9,503 nucleotides of DNA. It comes from Candidatus Agathobaculum merdigallinarum. GTDB lineage: Bacteria; Bacillota; Clostridia; Oscillospirales; Butyricicoccaceae. The stretch covers positions 1 through 9,503 of the forward strand of contig DXDO01000033.1 in NCBI GenBank assembly GCA_019115425.1, given 5' to 3'. Below, in pieces: positions 7,037-9,503 of the stretch. Numbering within the stretch: position 1 is the stretch's first letter; each line of letters begins with the position of its first letter. The position numbers and the translations under genes are program-made. The notes under the pieces are model-generated. The model had not been told where the DNA came from, did no database searches, and saw only the letters and a program-made list of their open reading frames with translations.

Positions 7037-8053
7037 ATGAAGAAGAGACTTTTGGCAATGTTGCTCGCAGGCGCTATGTGCGCAAGCCTTGCTGCTTGCG
7101 GCGGCAGCGACACACCTGCCGCTAACGGCGGCGAGTCCACCGGTGAGTCCACCGGCGAAGGCTACGCCATCGACGTGATCCTGAAGACCACCGCTTCCGA
7201 GTACTGGGGTTATGTTCAGGCCGGCGCGCTGTCCTACATGGAAGAGCATCCGGAGGTTACCGTTGAGGTTAAGGGCGCTTCGTCCGAAACCGCTTACGAT
7301 GAGCAGCAGAACATGATCGAGACCGACCTGAACTCCGGCGCATACGATGCTTTCGTTATCGCTCCGCTGCAGGCTGATCTGGTAAAGACCCTGATTGCTG
7401 GTCAGACCGCTCCGATCATCGCGGTTGACACCGACATCGATGCTCCGGAAGTCCTGTCTTTCGTAGGTACCGGTAACGAGGACGCTGCTGCTATGGGCGG
7501 CGAAGAGGCTGTTGCAGCCGCTAAGGCTGCCGGCTGGGCTGACGATCAGCTGACTGCTATCGCGATTTCCGGCGTACAGGGTGACGCTACCGCGGAAGCC
7601 CGTCTGGCTGGTTATCAGAAGGGCGTTGAGGCTGCCGGTGGCACCTTCCTGGTTGACGAGATCCAGTATGCCAACGCCGTAGCTGACCAGGCTGCTACCT
7701 CGATGGAAGCAATTATGCAGAACCATCCGGAAGGCGTTGCAATGATCCTCTGCAACAACGACGATATGGCGATGGCAGCTGCCCGCGCAGCTGCTGGCAA
7801 CGCAGCATATGAGAACACGATCTTCGTTGGTTTCGACGGCATCCAGTCCGCGTGCAACGCGATCCTCGCTGGCGAAGAGACCATGTCCGTTGCGCAGGAA
7901 GCGTTCGACATGGGCTACATGGCTGTTGAGGCTGCCGTTAGTGCGCTGAACGGCGAAACCCCCGCAGAATTCATCGATTCCGGCTGCTCGGTTGTTACCG
8001 CTGAGAATGCGCAGGAGCGTCTGGATACCCTGAAGAGCTATCTTGGCGAATAA
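7037..8053 (+). CDS. Sugar ABC transporter substrate-binding lipoprotein (RbsB-like)
   Basis: A 338-residue periplasmic-binding-protein type 1 domain (Peripla_BP_4, ribose/galactose-binding class) that captures a sugar outside the membrane for an ABC importer. Residues 1-20 are a lipoprotein signal peptide (MKKRLLAMLLAGAMC) with lipobox LAAC, giving lipidated C21. A flexible GGES/TGESTGEG linker follows, then the two-lobed binding domain from about residue 43 (IDVILKTTASEYWGYVQAG). NNDDMAMAAARA and FVGFDG are typical of the class. GAGAGG ends 7 bases before the ATG. Its codons are rich in GCT, GGT and GTT compared with the leftward genes, fitting high expression. The ATPase gene follows after a partial terminator. 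The ligand is unknown; an aldose, ketose or polyol is plausible from the divergent isomerase. Confidence 0.92.
   Translation: MKKRLLAMLLAGAMCASLAACGGSDTPAANGGESTGESTGEGYAIDVILKTTASEYWGYVQAGALSYMEEHPEVTVEVKGASSETAYDEQQNMIETDLNSGAYDAFVIAPLQADLVKTLIAGQTAPIIAVDTDIDAPEVLSFVGTGNEDAAAMGGEEAVAAAKAAGWADDQLTAIAISGVQGDATAEARLAGYQKGVEAAGGTFLVDEIQYANAVADQAATSMEAIMQNHPEGVAMILCNNDDMAMAAARAAAGNAAYENTIFVGFDGIQSACNAILAGEETMSVAQEAFDMGYMAVEAAVSALNGETPAEFIDSGCSVVTAENAQERLDTLKSYLGE
7133..7156 (+). repeat. Two 12-bp tandem repeats in the lipoprotein linker
   Basis: GAGTCCACCGGT then GAGTCCACCGGC, encoding ESTG twice just after the lipidated cysteine. Such in-frame repeats in a linker can change copy number without harming the folded domain. 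Confidence 0.6.
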
Positions 8054-8093
8054 TCCTGCACCTTGGTTTTCGTAGTCTTTAAGTGAAAGGAAT

Positions 8094-8133
8094 GAACCCC
8101 TGCTGGATTGAAAAATCAGTGCAGGGGTTCTTT
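8094..8133 (+). terminator. Partial terminator between binding protein and ATPase genes
   Basis: GAACCCCTGC (8094-8103) pairs with GCAGGGGTTC (8121-8130). Inside it, GATT-GAAA-AATC (8106-8117) adds a short stem closed by a GAAA tetraloop. Only three T follow, then CC, so release should be incomplete. Leaky hairpins in this position are common in sugar importers, where the binding protein is made in excess over the ATPase. It could also protect the upstream mRNA from 3' exonucleases. Confidence 0.65.
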
Positions 8134-8261
8134 CCAATTACTTGCCGCAAGTTATAGGCAGCACGCGGCGTCTCCCAACGGCGCCTACGGAAAAAACTGA
8201 ACCGAGAGCAGTTTTCTTCTGTCCCGCATTTCCATCTCGGAGAAGAAAAGGTGATATGCAA

Positions 8262-9503
8262 ATGAGTGAATACGTAGTAGAACTGAAAAACGCGACCAAG
8301 CGTTTTCCGGGCGTAGTGGCTCTGAGAAACATGCAGCTCGCCGTAAAGCCCGGTGAAATCTTGGGCCTGATCGGTGAGAACGGCGCCGGCAAATCGACCT
8401 TGATCAAGGTTCTGACCGGTGTGCATCAGGCGGATGAGGGCCAGATTTTTGTTGACGGTGTAGAGCAGCATTTCAAGAACCCGAACGACTCTGCCGCCGC
8501 CGGCATCGCCTGTGTTTATCAGGAGCTGAATATTGAGAAACTTCTGAGTGTAACCGATAATATTTTTATCAACAAATGGGTCAAAAAAGGCGGATTGCTT
8601 GACTATCCCACCATGCACAAAAAGGCTCAGGAAGTGATGGCCTCCCTCGGTCAGGAGGTCGATCCCACAAAACCTGCCGGCACGTTCGGTATGGGCGTGC
8701 AGCAGATGATCGAAATCGCTAAGGCGGTTCTGATCAATGCAAAAATGATTATTATGGACGAGCCGACTTCCTCACTCGGCGAAAAAGAGGTCGAGCAGTT
8801 GATGAAGACCTGCCGCGAGCTGAAGTCGCGCGGCATCGGCATCGTCTTTGTATCGCATAAGTTGGAAGAGCTGTTTGAGCTTTGCGACCGTGTAACTGTC
8901 ATCCGTGACGGTGAGTACATTGCGACCAAGCCGATCGACGAATGGGACAACGATTCTCTGATCACCGCCATGGTCGGTCGTTCGCTCGACAACCAGTTCC
9001 CCAAGGAGTATGGTACCAAAAGCGCAGAGCCGATGCTCAAGGTTGAGCATCTGGTTGAAAACGGTGTGCTGCGCGACGTATCGTTTGACGCCTACGGCGG
9101 CGAGATCCTCGGCTTTGCCGGTCTGGTCGGTGCAGGCCGTACCGAGACCATGCGTGCGATCTTCGGCGCAGATCCGATCGACGGCGGCAAGATCACGATC
9201 AAGGGTCAGGAAGTCCATATCAAGAATCCCCGTCAGGCGGTTAATGCGGGCATTGCGTTCCTCACCGAGGACCGTAAGGGCCAGGGCCTTGTACTGGCGC
9301 AGTCGATCCGCACCAATCTGATTCTGGCAAACATGAAGGGCTTCAGTAAGGGCCTGTTCCTCGACGAAAAGAAGATCCTCGAAAGCGGCGAAAAGAATAT
9401 CGCTTCGCTTCGTATCAAGACCCCGTCAATCGACGAGATCGTCGGCCAGCTTTCCGGCGGCAACCAGCAGAAGGTTGTTATCGGCAAGTGGGTCAATACG
9501 GAC
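8262..9503 (+). CDS. Sugar ABC transporter ATP-binding protein, double domain (RbsA/MglA type), cut by window end
   Basis: The first 414 residues of a protein normally about 500 long; the frame stays open at the window edge. It powers sugar import on the cytosolic face of a membrane permease. Domain 1: Walker A GENGAGKST (38-46), Q-loop VYQELN (Q87), signature region TFGMGVQQM (141-149), Walker B MIIMDEPTSSL (162-172), H-loop H199. Domain 2: degenerate P-loop GLVGAGRTE (287-295, no lysine), AFLTEDRKGQGL, and an intact signature LSGGNQQK (397-404). The domain 1 signature has glycine where serine usually stands. ATG 8262 (MSEYVVEL) is chosen; an ATG two codons earlier (8256) is also possible, as AAGGTGAT (8248-8255) serves either. 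The gene lies 208 bp after the binding-protein gene. A permease gene should follow outside the window. Confidence 0.95.
   Translation, partial: MSEYVVELKNATKRFPGVVALRNMQLAVKPGEILGLIGENGAGKSTLIKVLTGVHQADEGQIFVDGVEQHFKNPNDSAAAGIACVYQELNIEKLLSVTDNIFINKWVKKGGLLDYPTMHKKAQEVMASLGQEVDPTKPAGTFGMGVQQMIEIAKAVLINAKMIIMDEPTSSLGEKEVEQLMKTCRELKSRGIGIVFVSHKLEELFELCDRVTVIRDGEYIATKPIDEWDNDSLITAMVGRSLDNQFPKEYGTKSAEPMLKVEHLVENGVLRDVSFDAYGGEILGFAGLVGAGRTETMRAIFGADPIDGGKITIKGQEVHIKNPRQAVNAGIAFLTEDRKGQGLVLAQSIRTNLILANMKGFSKGLFLDEKKILESGEKNIASLRIKTPSIDEIVGQLSGGNQQKVVIGKWVNTD

Noticed and set aside
6839..8137. Minus-strand open frame of 432 codons
   Set aside because: Antisense to the lipoprotein gene and running through the promoter and leader region; no family features and no ribosome binding site.

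Overview
The window looks like chromosomal DNA of a low-to-mid-GC-ancestry Bacillota (clostridial) organism, probably a gut Oscillospirales-type bacterium. Reasons: the lepA-hemW gene order usual in Firmicutes, a UPF0237/UPF0210 gene pair, strong Shine-Dalgarno sites, a lipoprotein sugar-binding protein, and GC-rich genes separated by AT-rich, hairpin-rich intergenic DNA. The taxonomic call is inference; no rRNA or other marker lies in the window.

Left edge (1-426): an AT-rich divergent control region. A minus-strand gene starts at about position 15 and leaves the window, with its own promoter at 37-65. A plus-strand gene for an unrecognised 81-residue protein (167-412) has a consensus promoter embedded in a perfect 18-bp inverted repeat (81-98/133-150). 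A hairpin terminator at 393-426 closes that gene and probably also the operon arriving from the right.

Operon 1 (5299 down to 428, minus strand): lepA (EF-4, GTG start), hemW (4-bp overlap with lepA), a small ACT-domain protein (UPF0237) and a PFL/DUF711 protein (UPF0210). A promoter lies at 5340-5368. The last two genes are separated by 247 bp holding five consecutive hairpins, three of which share a related inner core on different stems. This is the most unusual structure in the window.

Spacer (5300-5666): the lepA promoter and a very strong, nearly symmetric terminator hairpin (5524-5558).

Sugar locus (5667-9503): a minus-strand xylose-isomerase-like TIM-barrel sugar isomerase/epimerase is divergent from a plus-strand ABC sugar importer made of a lipoprotein binding protein (7037-8053) and a double-domain RbsA/MglA-type ATPase (8262 to the window end, truncated by the edge). 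The 440-bp divergent spacer holds promoters in both directions and a leader with several hairpins, including two large overlapping palindromes just upstream of the binding-protein gene. A partial terminator between the binding protein and ATPase probably sets their expression ratio. A permease gene is expected just beyond the window. The sugar cannot be named from sequence alone.

I see no clear defence system, mobile element, CRISPR array or RNA gene. The novelty here is in non-coding architecture and in conserved proteins of unknown function.
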